A stretch of 64,000 bases of DNA from Neospora caninum Liverpool. Its lineage: Eukaryota; Apicomplexa; Conoidasida; Eucoccidiorida; Sarcocystidae. Below the pieces are notes generated by a model, which saw only the letters and a list, made by a program, of their open reading frames with translations, had not been told where the DNA came from and did not search any database. This document shows, piece by piece, positions 24,341-37,016 of the stretch (its first letter is position 1; each line of letters begins with the position of its first letter). The DNA lies in NCBI RefSeq assembly GCF_000208865.1, contig NC_018395.1:3506606-3570605 (forward strand), read 5' to 3'. The position numbers were made by a program, and so were the translations under genes.

Positions 24341-25106
24341 CTGCGCCAGCCAGGGTGACCCCTTGCGCTTTCCTGCCCCAGATGCAAGGTTCTGGCTTAA
24401 AATGGCACGTGTTTTCGCTGACGATCGAATCGCAACAAAACAGAACTTGGTTTTGAGTCCGGCTGGACTTCCCCACATTAGTCCCGTCCCAATGGTAACA
24501 TCATGGGAACACAAGACGTTCCGTTATATTCCAAAAGATAATGCTTGGTTTTCTGTGCGGTGAAGAGTTTCGGCTACGCAGACCAGGCTTCGAGCTCAGC
24601 GTGCTGTTTTGTCGGGGGACTTTTCGTACTGCGCGTCGGCACGCAGCCCCTTCCTCAGTTTCTGTAGAAAACGACACCTCTTTTCTACCCTGGTGTGAGC
24701 TGTCGGGTGTCAATTTTGACGGAAAAAGTCAAACGGTGGTGTATAGATTCTAGAACATCACGCGTTATTGTCTGCCTCACCAAGCAGCGACCCGAAACTC
24801 GACTCCCAAAAAAGCGATCGACCCTGTCCTGCGCCCACTTGCCCTCCAGCGTGCATGCAGCCCCCATTCTCATGCTGGTGCAGACATCCTGACAACTAAC
24901 CTTGAATTCCCTCCGAGTCAGGGAGGCTGGTTCCCATTGCAAAAGAAGGCTCCAGTCTCCAGTACCGTGAAAAAAGCTTGTATCCCGCCACACACTGCCA
25001 CTTTTTTCCTCTCCTGTACTGCCAGCTTTTGAAGGGGAGAAGCGGTGTGGCTGCGTTTACTTGCTCGAAGCAGCGAGCTCCCTTTGCGCGTTTCTACTCG
25101 AGACCA

Positions 25107-25322
25107 GGCGAGCTACGGGTAATTGAATTGAAATTGTTCTGGTAAGTGCCAGATCAGGATGCACCAGTACAGTTTCTTGTCTTGAAACGCGCGCCAATTT
25201 GGTTATTCTGCCCGGGCGAGCTACGGGTAATTGAATTGAAATTGTTCTGGTAAGTGCCAGATCAGGATGCACCAGTACAGTTTCTTGTCTTGAAACGCGC
25301 GCCAATTTGGTTCTTCTGCCGC
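25107..25322. repeat. Two tandem copies of a 108-base unit
   Basis: Copy one 25107-25214 and copy two 25215-25322 are identical over about 98 bases (starting GGCGAGCTACGGGTAATTGA) with one substitution in the next eight and divergence in the last few. The unit is 36 codons long and is open in one minus-strand frame through both copies. It also contains a perfect splice-donor word (GTAAGT) on the plus strand. Confidence 0.95.
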
Positions 25323-25916
25323 CCCTCGCGCTATCCTGTAGAAGACTGTAGATGCAGTCACCGCTGCGGCGGTGACTTGGAGTGATGGGCCTCAGTTCAA
25401 AATACGTAGGTCTACTCGATTTCTGCGCTCACGCGTGGGCGTCTGGGAGCTGTCACACAGAATCCAAACTTCCACCGGAATACAACTTCTTCTAACCTTC
25501 CTCCCTCTAGTCAACATAGGCGGTGTGCCCGGTCACGGGCTCGTCCGAGTTAGAATAACGCGTCAGAAGCGAGCCAAGGAGAACCAATAAACTCTGCAAG
25601 CTAGAAATCGTGCGCAGCAGCAAGTCCTCCAAATCGTCGTTTCCGTCCGTCCGGTGCCACACTCGTTAGGATGGGTGTTCTGCTGTGTGAATCTTCCGCC
25701 GCAAAACGAGGACAGGAAATCTGATTCTCTTCCCCTGATTGTGAGTTTCAATCAGGTCTCCCGGCTTACTCTGAGCGAGATGCTAGGGAAGGAGGACATG
25801 TTAGATTGAGTGAAGTATCACGATGTGCTTGTGTGTTCCCGACAGAGCTATTTTGAACGGGAGCTTGCCACAGACCACTAGGTGTTTTAGAAGCCATGTA
25901 GCAAAAAATACTGCCT

Positions 25917-25931
25917 CCCCCCCCCCCCCCC
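25917..25931. repeat. C homopolymer (about 15 bases)
   Basis: An uninterrupted run of cytosines (guanines on the minus strand) in the divergent spacer. Its exact length may be affected by sequencing error. Confidence 0.85.
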
Positions 25932-27441
25932 TTTTGCGGCGAACAACTGAGGGAATGGTGTGTTTCTACCAATACAGGAGTGACTGTGACCCATGACTAA
26001 CAGAAGCTACAAGTCGCCTAACCACTTTCAAGAATTGGGGGTGAATCAAAGCACCGAAAGATATGGTACTCAAGTAACGACAAAAGAATGAAGCAGAAAA
26101 CGGTACACGACTCTTCAAAGTTCTTGAGATTGTACGAGAAAATACTGGCGACAAGGGAGAACGCCACGGTACGTTTGTCTCAGTAGCGCGTGAGCGGTGG
26201 GGTTGTAAAATGTCTTGCACACGAGGGGAACACAGTCTCTATTGCTATAGAGATGACGGGGAATCCGGACGAGAGTGAAAGACAACAGGTATACTGGTTC
26301 GCTTCTAGGCCTGATTCTGCCCAAGACCAATACTACAATCGTTTTAGAGAAAGAGGGTTATTTCTCCCCTGACTGCGAAGTGACTACGCTTCGACTTGAA
26401 ACCTAGGGCACCTGGCAAGTTGTTAGGCGTGGATACAACTTGATGTGTACTCTCTTCCTTGTGAAACCATTTCGGGTCCGTACTGCGCTTCCATGGTGTT
26501 ATCTCCGTTGCCTCCAGCACACTTGAGAATGCATTTCGTGTCTCTGATCCGGACGCAAAAAGTAACCTAAAGGATGCACCACCATCTTAAACACCTTCAC
26601 GTGTATTTGGCCGCATCATGAAAGCTTGCAGATGCACCTCGAAACGTCTCACCGTTGGTCCGGCCCCCTGGTTGTTTGGTTCCCCAAAGGCAATCCACCG
26701 TGCCGTTTTCCCGCGGGCTCAAGACAAGCAAAGCGGGAAATCGTGTGTTTCGTTTCCACCGAACCAATGGCGGTGGCTTCCAACGGTACACTGCAGGTGC
26801 TTTTGTGCATGAGATGCCTGTGCGACGGCTTTTCCCTGGAGACCACTTGGTGCGCCCGCCTCGAGAGAAAAACATTTCGGAAAGTCTGGGATTTGCACAC
26901 AGATGTATTCTCGCAGCGCTGTCTCGAGTTGGGGCGCAATTGCACCGCCAGTCTCTCAACTGATCGCCCCTGCGCTCTCCAGTTGTAAACGTTCGGTTGT
27001 ACGTTGCTCGGCTGACCTGTGGCCTGTTTAGTGTATGCTCTTTTGTTTCCGTGGATACTTTGTCTGTGCCGAACGTTTGCATGCATGCATGCAGCCGACT
27101 CTTGCCAGCAACCTCCCGTTCTGTGACCACTGCCGCTGGCGGTGAAAAGGGGACTGCCGGTGACATCGACGTTGCGGTTTTTCAAGTTTCATCCTAGGAG
27201 TCGCGCGCGGTGTGACACATTTCTTTCCTCAGTGCGCGTTGCCAGTTTTTCGTTCCCCTCGGTGTGCACGGAAAACAGACAGGGCAGACTTTCCCCCCGT
27301 CCGATTTTCCTTTTCCCATCCTCCAGTGCGCTTGCGAAAGACCACGCAGCTCGGGAGCGGAACGCCCCCTGCACCTTGTCGTTTTCTTGGAAAAACAAAC
27401 GCACCGGTTCCTAACTTTATTTCTTTGTTTTTGAAGACAAA

Positions 27442-30400
27442 ATGGCGTCTGCTGACGTGGCAACAAGTAAGCAAGTTCTGTATGGACAAGGCATACACCA
27501 CCCCCGTTCGCGGAGGTCACTACAACAATGCCCGCAACAACGCCACAGCGATTTTACAGTGTGCGACTCCCCTGATATCGACACTTCCTTCTGCGCAAAA
27601 CGCGTCTACGGGGCCGTGTGTGTTCACGGGGGAATCGCCAGAGATGCACAGAAATACACTGCTGTGTGCGTTGGAGTCGCTCCGGATGACGCACCCGGTG
27701 GAACACTGCTGTTCGCGGTGCTCGCGTTCTGCACAGCAACGTTTGGAAAAGGGTGTTGGCGTCAGCCGCCCCCTTTTGTACGGCCTTTCTGTTCTCCGTG
27801 ATCTCTGTCGAGTGGTTTTCTTTCTTTTGCACTGCGTGCCTTCTTCGATTTACCGGATCCCAGCCGCGGAAGGGAATCTTACTGGACAGGTGTATACCGC
27901 ATAGGGTCTTTACGCGGATCCTTGTGCAGCTGAACGATTTTCTCTCTTGTGGATAGCAGAGAGGCATCGGGTCGGTCCGCCGTCCCTTGGAATCCACAAG
28001 GCCGTTCCCCTCTTCTGCCACGGGGTATCTAGTCGGACACAGACGCAGCCGCGCGCTTGTGTGTACGTACGGTGCATCCACAGATAAATGCGTACTCAGC
28101 CATCCACCGCGACAGGGCCTTTGTGTATCTCAGGGGGCACACAAACTCCTTTTTCCAGTCTCTGCAGAGCACGCACTGAGTCGCTGTGTCGGTCGTTTTC
28201 GCGCGGGTCTTGTGAATGCGGCGACGATTCTCGCGTTTTTCTGCATGCCTTTCAGAGAGCGGAGGAAGCAAACCTAGCGGCGGCAAGCACGACGGCATGT
28301 GGGCGCATGATGAGAAGCAAAAGGATATCCGCAGGCAGAACATCATCGCCGCAAAGGGTGAGTGTTCGGGGGATCTCGCTCCGTGCGCGTCTTGCGCCTA
28401 ACTTCTGCTGCTAGATCTCCTGGCCCTCCTCACTTTTCGCTGAAAAACTCTCGAGACTCGCGCGTCCATGTCACTGCTAGCGCCATACCGAGTCACGCAT
28501 TTATCTGCATCTCTCAATGGGGAGTGTATATGCAGGTCCATCTGCAAAGTTCACCTTTTTTGCGTCGTCCGTGTTTGCCTTCTCTTCAGCTGTCGCCGAT
28601 GCGGTGCGCACCAGTCTGGGGCCTCGTGGGATGGATAAAATGGTGAGGTCTCGAAAAAACCGGCCTTTTGGCTGCCGACCACTCCACGGAAAAAAGAGAT
28701 TCGAAGCCCGTTTCTCGTCAGGCTCGATTCTCAAAGGCCTGCATGGGTCTGAAAGAACGCGTCTATTGTGGCAGAGACACACATCTATTCATACTTGTTA
28801 CATGTGTACACCAATGCCCCCACGTGCGCGGTGCTCTATAATCATCGATATACGTGAATACAGATTGTGCATGCGCCATATACCGTTCGGACCGTCGAGT
28901 TTTTCTTGGCCTCTTCGGGTTCCTCGCCCCGCTCCTCGCACACCGTCCTCCGGTGGAGTCGGCGGAACACTGCCTATGTGCTTCGTGCCGACGTCAAACT
29001 CGAGAAGTATCTCTTCCCCTGTCGCTCTTTTTTCAGATCCAAGGGCCACGTGGAGATGTCCTCATCACCAACGACGGTGCGACGATCCTCAATGAAATGG
29101 CTGTCGTCCACCCTGTAGCCAAAATGGTAGGAGCGGCGAATGCGCGTGCGCGAGAAAGTTTTTAATTTGCAAAGGTCGCCGAGTTTTCGCGAATGTTTCG
29201 GCTGCCTGCTTCAGGCCCAGGCGCTGTGTCTACATGTGGTTGCGCCGGGAGGGGAGACGCGGGAAATCACTCCACGCACTCCGGGTGCATCAAACGGGAC
29301 AAGGCCTAGAAAGAAACTTTAGTCTCACGAAAGAAACGCAACTCGTATAACTAATGGGATAGGCCAAGGCGCATTTGAATTCACCTAGTCCCTCTCCTGC
29401 CTATCTACTTACGCATATGCATGCACTTGGCATACTGCCCTACACAGCAACCCTCCGTGCAAGTGTGCGTCTGCGCGCTCAGTGATACGTGTGTGAACAC
29501 ACACACACACACAATCGCTTACATGCGCGCATATATATGCAGACATGCGTATCTATCTCGCGCGTTTTTTTGCGGAGGTATGGTGTAGTGCTCGCACTGG
29601 TTACTCGCGGGGTGTGCATTTGCAGATGGTGGAGCTGTCGAAGGCGCAAGACGTGGAGGCAGGAGACGGAACAACAAGTGTAGTGGTGCTATGTGGGGCT
29701 CTTCTCGAAGCGTCCCAGCAGCTGCTCGACCGCGGTGTGCACCCTCAGCTCATCGCCTCCTCTTTCCTCGAAGCCAGCAAGCAGGTAGGATCAGCCCAGC
29801 TGTTCCCGCTTAAAAGCCTTTGTACATATGCATATCCAAGTTTACTGGTTTCTGCGTGAACAACTGTCTATTTCGGCGTGCTCATGGGTATAGAAAAAAG
29901 AAATGCACGCAAACGTAGATCTGTATATGCATGTGCGTGTGCCCGTGTGTGGCGACGGTGTGTGTGTCGACTTCCGTACCTATGTAGACCCTTAAACGTT
30001 CCGCGTGGTGTGCACGCACATGGAAGCGGCATTCTGTGAGTGGTAGAGGCGTTCGGGGCGGCGGCGTCTGGCTCAGCTTGGCTGGGATGGGAATAAAAAA
30101 CGAAGGTCCAAGCGTCCGGGCGTGCACTGGGCCACCGGTGGTGCTTTCCTCTGCGTTTTGTCTGTCCAGTCGGAAAAGATCTTGCAGGACATGGCGGTGC
30201 CTGTGGACCTGAACGACCGCGAGAAGCTCATTCAAATTGCTGCGACATCCCTCCAGTCGAAAGTCGTCAGCCACAACGCGAAGCTCCTGGCGCCCATTGC
30301 TGTCGATGCTGTCATGAAGGTATCGCTCGAGCTCGCGTGGAACTCTTCCGTGTTTTATGTGAGGAGAGACGAAACCGCCGCGATAAGTGGCAATTCGGCT

Positions 30401-33400
30401 CCAGACGGTCAACAGATAAACACATTTGCGCCTCGACTGTAGATTCGTATAGATGCTCAACAGGTCGTCCAATGGATGTACACTGGTACACATGTGAACA
30501 CGTCTGTGCTGGTGTTTCCACTGCTGAGATGCGCTGAAAAGGACATCCCCATAATTATGTGAATACATATATTTCTATATATGCATGCATTTAGATATGT
30601 ACTAAAAAACAAACGCATATATATATATATATATAGATATATATATATATATATATATATATTAGGACGGAGTCTACACGTTGGGATGGATCATTGTGTT
30701 TCGCTTTACGTGAGGTTTCTCTGTTTTCTTTTTCAGGTTCTGCCTGAGGGCGGGGATGTCGACACCGTGGACCTGAACGATATCCGCGTGGTGAAGAAGC
30801 TAGGCGGCACGGTCGACGAAAGCGAGTTGGTCAAGGGCATTGTCATGGTCGACCAGAAAGTCTCGAAGAGAGCGGGCGGGCCTTCCAGGATTCAGAATGC
30901 AAAAATTGGTGAGGACAGGCGACGAACAAGAGACCGCTCCGCGCTCTATACATGGACTCGGCTCACCGAGAATCCGGAACCTGCATGGCCATGCGCATAT
31001 ATATATATATATATATATCTACAATTCCTTGATATATATATATATATATATGCATATGTAAATGCATTTATCTATTCAGGGATTTATAGCTGTTTAGAGC
31101 TCTGAGTTGCATGCCTCGGCATCAATGAGTTCGTTTCTCCGGTTCCCTTTAGGTCTGATCCAGTTTTGTCTGTCGGCTCCCAAGACGGACATGGAGAACA
31201 ACATTGTGATCAAAGACTACACAGCCATGGACCGCATGCTGCGAGAAGAGCGCATTTTGATTGCCAAGATGGTCAAGCAAATCGCCGCCACCGGATGCAA
31301 CGTCTTGCTCATCCAAAAGAGCATTCTCAGAGACGCCGTCAACGTACGAACAAACCCAACCGAGGCTGCAACTGCCTCCGAAGTCCCCTGTGTGCCGATG
31401 TTATGTGTATCTGTCAACATGTTTTCAGACATGCATATATATATATATATATATATTGGTGTTTAGGGCCATGCGTGCATCCGTCAGAGAGGTGGATAGG
31501 CGCCTTTTTCACCGGAGGCGCTTCGATGGTGTGAGTCAACGAGTGGGCTTCTGTTTTTGGCCGTTTCCAGGATCTTTCTCTCGATTACTTGGCAAAAGCC
31601 AAGATCATGGTGGTTCAAAACATCGAACGCGAGGACGTCGAGTTCATCAGCAGGACTCTCGGCTGCCAACCAGTCGCGTCGCTCGACCACTTCACGGCGG
31701 ACAAACTCGGACATGCAGACCTTGCTCAGGACGAAATGGTGAGGCCTTTTCTCCCGCATTACACAGGTTTTATGAGCGGAGATCGCAAGGACTTAAGACG
31801 AATTCGCATGCATATATTTGTATAAATTCATAATCTGCGCATCACAGATGCATCTGTATGTCCATGGCATGTACAGGGGTAAATGGTGGTCGAGGAAACA
31901 TGTGGTGTCCGCCTCTCCACGCAAGTCTAGGTGTAAATGTTTTTTGCCTGCATTCCTCCATAGCTGTATATATATATATATATATATATATACACGTCGC
32001 TTTACATTGATAGACATCGATATAGACTGTTAGACCGTTATCAGGAAGCATGGACATGCAGCGCGTTGCTTCTGTGTCGTGGGGCGGTTCGTTTGAGTCG
32101 TGAATAAGGTACAAATAAGGGGGGAGGGAATGACTTGAGAAAACTGGAAGAAGCGTAAGGAGACACGCGTGTCGAGTGCAAGAGATGGACATTCATGGCA
32201 GGACAGAACACAAATCCGCAGATACTCGCCGGCACGGACTTCTTACCAGAGAGAGACGGATGCTGCATCGAGGTGGGCTTTTGTTGGCAAGAAAACCGCA
32301 CACGGTTATCTCTGTCGCACACGGGGATCGAGGGCACTGTTCGTTTTTTTGCTTCTTGTGTGTTGCGCGGCCTGCAGGTCGCCGGCGGCGGCCACATTGT
32401 TCGCATCACGGGAGTGAACGCGAAGAACACCGTCACAGTTTTGCTGCGGGCGTCCAACAACCTGGTGGGTTTCTCGGTTCCTGCTCTCTTCGTTCCACTC
32501 CCAAAACGCACGAACACGCCCAGAGATTCAGTCAACCACACATCCACCCTCCACCTGCATATACATGTGCCTAGACGGGTATAAATATACATACATATAT
32601 ATATATATATATATGTATAAATGGTTAAGTGTAGGCATTTTCTTGTGGACACATGCACACATCTGCGTTTGTCTACTATGGGTAGTATGTGCTTTGTGCC
32701 TTTGGAATCGCTTCAGATGTTGGACGAAACTGAGCGTTCTCTCCACGACGCTCTCTGTGTGGTCCGATGCCTCGTCAAAAGAAGACAGCTTCTCCCAGGC
32801 GGTGGAGCTGTCGAGGCCGAACTCTCTCTCAGACTGAACGAGTGGTAAGAAACAAACGCGTCGACCAGCGCCGCGGCAGCCGTATCTGCTTCTGTGTCCG
32901 CTGCGCCTTCTCTAAGGCCAATTGTTTTTTGAATGCTGTTTCCCTTCTTCAGGGCTAGGACGCTCCCAGGCGTTCAGCAGCTGTGCGTCAGAATGTACGC
33001 AGAGGCGCTCGAGCTGATCCCCTACACTCTCGCCGAGAATGCAGGTATGAAGCAGGCCGTGCTTATATTGGGAGCAACACATCTGCCTGTTTCGTAATGG
33101 TGGAAACGCTTCATTTCCCTTTCGCTCCGGGACGGGCTGGGAAATAGGTCACGTATTCGGTTCATAATTCGCATGTTTGTCTTTTTCTAGCTGACGGGAA
33201 GTTTCTTGGAATGAATCGGGTGGCGACGAGCTCGCACGAGTGTACCAGGAGACACCACACATCTTTTGGCGTAATATATCTGCGTTTTCATTGCTGAAGA
33301 TATTAGCATAAGTAGATATATTTGCGTATATACGTGTCCGTATAGAGGGATATTGCCTGACGGTGTGCATCATGCATCTCTCTCCCTCTATAATTCGCTT

Positions 33401-33682
33401 CTGTTTTTGTGCATACGCGTCGTCGCGCGAACTCGATTCTTCCACCTCTCTCTGTCCTCGCGTCTTTTAGGTTTGAGCCCGCTGGAAATTGTCACAGACC
33501 TGAAGCTGAAGCATGCGCAAGGCGAAAAGCTCGTCGGCATCAATGTGCGTCAAGGCTGTGTGTCGAGCATGGTTGACATCAACGTGCTGCAGCCCTTGCT
33601 GGTTAGCTCCAGCGCGGTGAAACTCGCCACTGAGGCAGTGATGATGATTTTGAAGATCGACGACATCGTCATGTGCCGGTAA
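27442..33682 (+). CDS. CCT4: T-complex protein 1 subunit delta (CCT4 chaperonin)
   Basis: This is one of the eight subunits of the cytosolic TRiC/CCT ring that folds actin, tubulin and other proteins. Thirteen exons: 27442-27466, 28256-28357, 28590-28642, 29037-29126, 29626-29784, 30170-30319, 30737-30908, 31153-31343, 31571-31738, 32378-32464, 32717-32844, 32953-33044, 33471-33682; total 542 residues (human CCT4 is 539). The start context is ACAAAATGG. Group II chaperonin motifs are intact: [19 protein letters not shown] (72-78), EAGDGTTS with the ATP-hydrolysis loop (101-108), and LLPGGGAVE (GGG 427-429). Delta-specific stretches include [36 protein letters not shown] and [14 protein letters not shown]. 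The first coding exon contributes only eight codons and is followed by a 789-base intron. Introns 6 to 10 each carry an AT-dinucleotide tract. Confidence 0.98.
29497..29513. repeat. CA-dinucleotide tract in CCT4 intron 4
   Basis: About eight CA units within the intron 29127-29625. Confidence 0.8.
30617..30662. repeat. AT-dinucleotide tract in CCT4 intron 6
   Basis: About 46 bases of alternating AT with a single G interruption near 30636, preceded by ACGC. It lies in intron 30320-30736. Confidence 0.92.
30997..31051. repeat. Paired AT-dinucleotide tracts in CCT4 intron 7
   Basis: Two alternating AT runs (30997-31018 and 31032-31051) are separated by 13 bases; the second ends TATGCATATG. Both lie in intron 30909-31152. 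Confidence 0.9.
31435..31456. repeat. AT-dinucleotide tract in CCT4 intron 8
   Basis: Eleven AT units directly preceded by ATGC, in intron 31344-31570. Confidence 0.9.
31967..31992. repeat. AT-dinucleotide tract in CCT4 intron 9
   Basis: About 13 TA units in intron 31739-32377. Confidence 0.9.
32595..32614. repeat. AT-dinucleotide tract in CCT4 intron 10
   Basis: Ten AT units preceded by ATACATAC, in intron 32465-32716. Confidence 0.9.
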
Positions 33683-36600
33683 TTTTCCGCCTTTTCTGGC
33701 ACACGCGATGCTGAGAACGCGGAACCCTTACCCGTTGAAATCTCCTCAAACAAAACAAGCTCAGTGAGGAGAAGGGAGGATTTGTCTACGTTTTTCAACC
33801 GCACATGCTCAAAAACACTCCTAGTTTCTTTTCTTCTCTCTGCTGCCCATACATCATTTTTACCTCTTTATATCTATACATATAGTCGTATATGTATGGA
33901 GGTGGGAGGCAGACCGGTGAATGTTTTTTCTAGAGGGCTGTTTATCGGATGACTCTGTGTCGCTTCTGGCCGCCTCTGCTGTGGTCAATCTCTACAGGGT
34001 GAACTCGTGGTCTCTCCTTGCAGACAAACTTGAGAATCTACGTTTTTCACTTTGTACGGTTGTCGTGTTCCTCTTGTTCCCCGTGCTGTCTCCGTTTTCG
34101 CTTGTTTCCCGTAATACGTTTGGCTGCATGCTTCTCGTTTTCTCGCTGGTTTGCTTCGTTTTCTCTCTGCGTGCGCATGCTGTCTGTCGGACTATATTCG
34201 GGCAATTTCGGAGCTTTTTCTGTCCATTGCTGAATAGTATTTCCTTCGTGGAACTGGAGGCCAGCCACAAGGGTGCTCCGCCGCGAAACAGCAGAGACCG
34301 GTCGGCGGAGCTGTGACAACTCGGAAAGGGGAACCGCTTGAGCGGCACATCTTTCCTTCGAATGTGTAGCTGCGTCAGATAGAGAAAGTGTTCAGGTTGA
34401 TTTGCGGCAATTCGTATGTTCCAGGGATGACTGCAAAGTCGTTGCTGCAGTCTTTTTCTCGTCGAATTCGTAGACATCAAAAGGAATTGCGATTTGTAGT
34501 GGCGGTCACTGGACTGCAGACACATAGAGCTCTTTGTTGATGTGGACACGTATCGATGCTATATATCACACGTACAGACACAAGAGAGGATAGCAAGTTC
34601 TACCAACAAATCAACTGTAGCTAGCGTCTACAGTAAAAGAGGTAGCCGCAGGATGGGAATTTAGGATATCCGTATGCATGCACCGCTGGAGAGATGTTTA
34701 CACGCACGCATAAATGCAATGTGGCGAGTGTCTACGGCTCGACACGCCTAGGTAGATATATGATGGAACGGTTACGGAAAACAACTGCACACCTAGGAGC
34801 TTCCGAGACTCACGGCGGTTTCCATGGACACCAAACGAGAGAAAATACCCCGTTTACAAACCACTTCACTGGCGGTCACAGATCCAACGTGAGCCTCCGA
34901 TACCGCAGCACAGGGTGCAAATGACTGTCCTCTTTTTATGGAACAGATATGTAGCTCCGCTCTTTCGATGCAGGCATTTTCCCGGTTCACGTTGCGGGAG
35001 TTTGCCCTTCAAACTCTTGTTTTTCTTTTTTCGAGGTACAACGCGTCCCGTTAAAAACACCCCCGATGTGGACTCAGACCGGCATGAGGACTTCGCTGAC
35101 GTTCCTAATCTCTCTCTTCGCGTCGTCGTTTCGACCAAAGTTTTTTCGTTTAGGTTCCTCAAAGGGAACCACCTGGATAAAGTAGGTCCGCCAGAGAAGT
35201 GAACGCGAGTCGACAGCTTCTGATTGCTGCTACCTCGGCCGTTGCAACGTGTTTAAAAACAAAGAGCGGGTGCCTGTACATTGTGACGGGTAATGGGTGT
35301 CGGTCAATACGCTTTTTGGAGTTTTTCTTGGAAGGGAAAAGTAAAGTGCAGCACATAAATTTAGGGCTTTGGGGAGTTGCACGAGGAACATGTCGGTGCT
35401 TGATGGAACTGCCGAAAACACCAAACTCATGGGGGTTGCTGCGGGAATGATTCTCCTCGAAAAAAGGTGCTTATTTGAAGTTGAGAGCACAGACTTCCTC
35501 AGGGGAGTGCAAAGCGTGGACCTGCTTAATCCTAGATTGGCTCTCTACCTTTCGCGACCGAAGCCATCAGGTTGTTCCCACTTTGCGATCTGTTCATGCG
35601 CTTTGGTGAATTTGGAAACTCGGCATGCAGACTTAGTGTAGGCCAAAGAAAACCTCTTCCTGGTACTCGGTTCCGCCCGGAAGCGTGCATTTCGCTCCTT
35701 GCTTGCGTAGAGAACGTTTCTTACTTGCCGTCCGTCTGTGGTGTTCCTGCCTCACACCGCGGAGAAAGTCAAAAGTGGGAAAAGAATTTGAGAGCAAGGA
35801 AGCCGCGCCGCTTTTAGAAACGAGAGAGAAAAAGAAGCCGGGAAAGGAGTGAGGTAAAAGGCACACACGCTGCTCGTGGCTCTCAATCACGAGAAGGGAA
35901 ATCGCGAAAGAGAGATATTCCAAGTCTCTATACTCGGGGTGATTTGCGTAGGTCGGAACACGCGTTCCACAGACCGCGGAGCTCTCTTGACAGTGAAACG
36001 AAAAAGCGTATTTCTCCTTCTAGGGGAGGAGGACGCGACATACTCACTTAAAGAGGAACCCCCTTCTTCTTTTGCCTCTGCAACAAAAACGTCGCTTTCT
36101 ACCCAGCGTCATCTCTCGGCTGTCTTTTCGCAGTTTTCTCTCTGTAAGCAGTGACTACTCCGCCACCAGACGCGTATGCTCTGGACAGTGAAAACATTTC
36201 CGCGATAGCAAACGGTGAACTTTGCAGGCAGAGCGATGTCCAGTTCTTTTCTCACGACACAAAACGCAGCGCCTCCGAAGACCGAGATTAACAGTGAGGA
36301 ACCGGAATGAAGGTAAGCACCTCAACGCGGGTGTTGCCTCAGAGCACGCGAATGTGATACAAAAAGCAGACGTAGGATTCTCAGTCCTCTTGGTGGTCGT
36401 GTGAAAAGAAAGACTGGAGAGAGAAGCTTTTGTATTGCGAGATGTCGCGGGAGCCTCAAGTCCAAAACAGAGAAACACATTTTGGTGCACTTCGGGCAAG
36501 CACAGAGAGAGCACCCGTCTGAGACTGGACGCCCTGATTCCTCGATTCCTTCCCCAGAATGCTTCGGCAAACCTCTGCGAAAATGCAATTGGTAGTCGTT

Positions 36601-37016
36601 GCTGTTGATGCGGATATACGCCTGTATGACTATATGCATCCCGCTGTGCCAAATAGCGCCTACACACAGGGGTGCCCTGGACACGAAAACTGACCTTGCA
36701 CGCCTCTTTGGCGCAATCAACGTTCCTGTACATACACATGAACGTCGCCATGTAATGCGCACCAGTGAACAACATTTCATGCATATATAGAGAGATATAG
36801 ATGTTTGAACACATATACAGAGGCGTAAGCGGCAGAAGGGAGTCTCTCTGAGAATTTGCTTCAGCCCCCGTAACTGCTCAGCATTCCTGCATTCCAAACA
36901 GAAAGCATGACAGACTCCGAGAGAAAGGACGCTCCTAGGACAGAAACAAACAAAGCGCTTCAGCGCAAGACCGCAATGCGCCGACGGGCCTTGCCGCTCT
37001 GTGCCATCCATTGTAG
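33683..37016. other. Spacer after CCT4
   Basis: This holds the CCT4 3' UTR and the upstream region, possibly with unrecognised 5' exons, of the membrane-protein gene. An 84-codon frame beginning ATGTCGGTGCTTGATGG at 35390 looks moderately protein-like (AENTKLMGVAAGMILLEKRC) but has no recognisable domain or supporting neighbour exon, so it is not called. No RNA gene was recognised. Confidence 0.4.

Larger units (their letters stand above)
24341..27441. other. Divergent intergenic region between the histidine phosphatase and CCT4
   Basis: About 3.1 kb holds the promoters of two divergent genes. It contains a 108-base tandem duplication (25107-25322), a C homopolymer (25917-25931) and short direct TGCATGCATGCATGC near 27078. 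No exon is supported; the 189-codon frame on the minus strand at 26597-27166 is low in hydrophobic order and probably chance. Confidence 0.55.

Noticed and set aside
26597..27166. 189-codon minus-strand frame upstream of CCT4
   Set aside because: The product is rich in Arg, Thr, Pro and Gly without any ordered stretch, and several overlapping plus-strand frames are equally long.
35390..35641. 84-codon plus-strand frame starting MSVLDGTAENTKLMGV
   Set aside because: It is moderately protein-like but has no domain, no adjoining exon with good splice sites and no clear promoter context, so support is insufficient.
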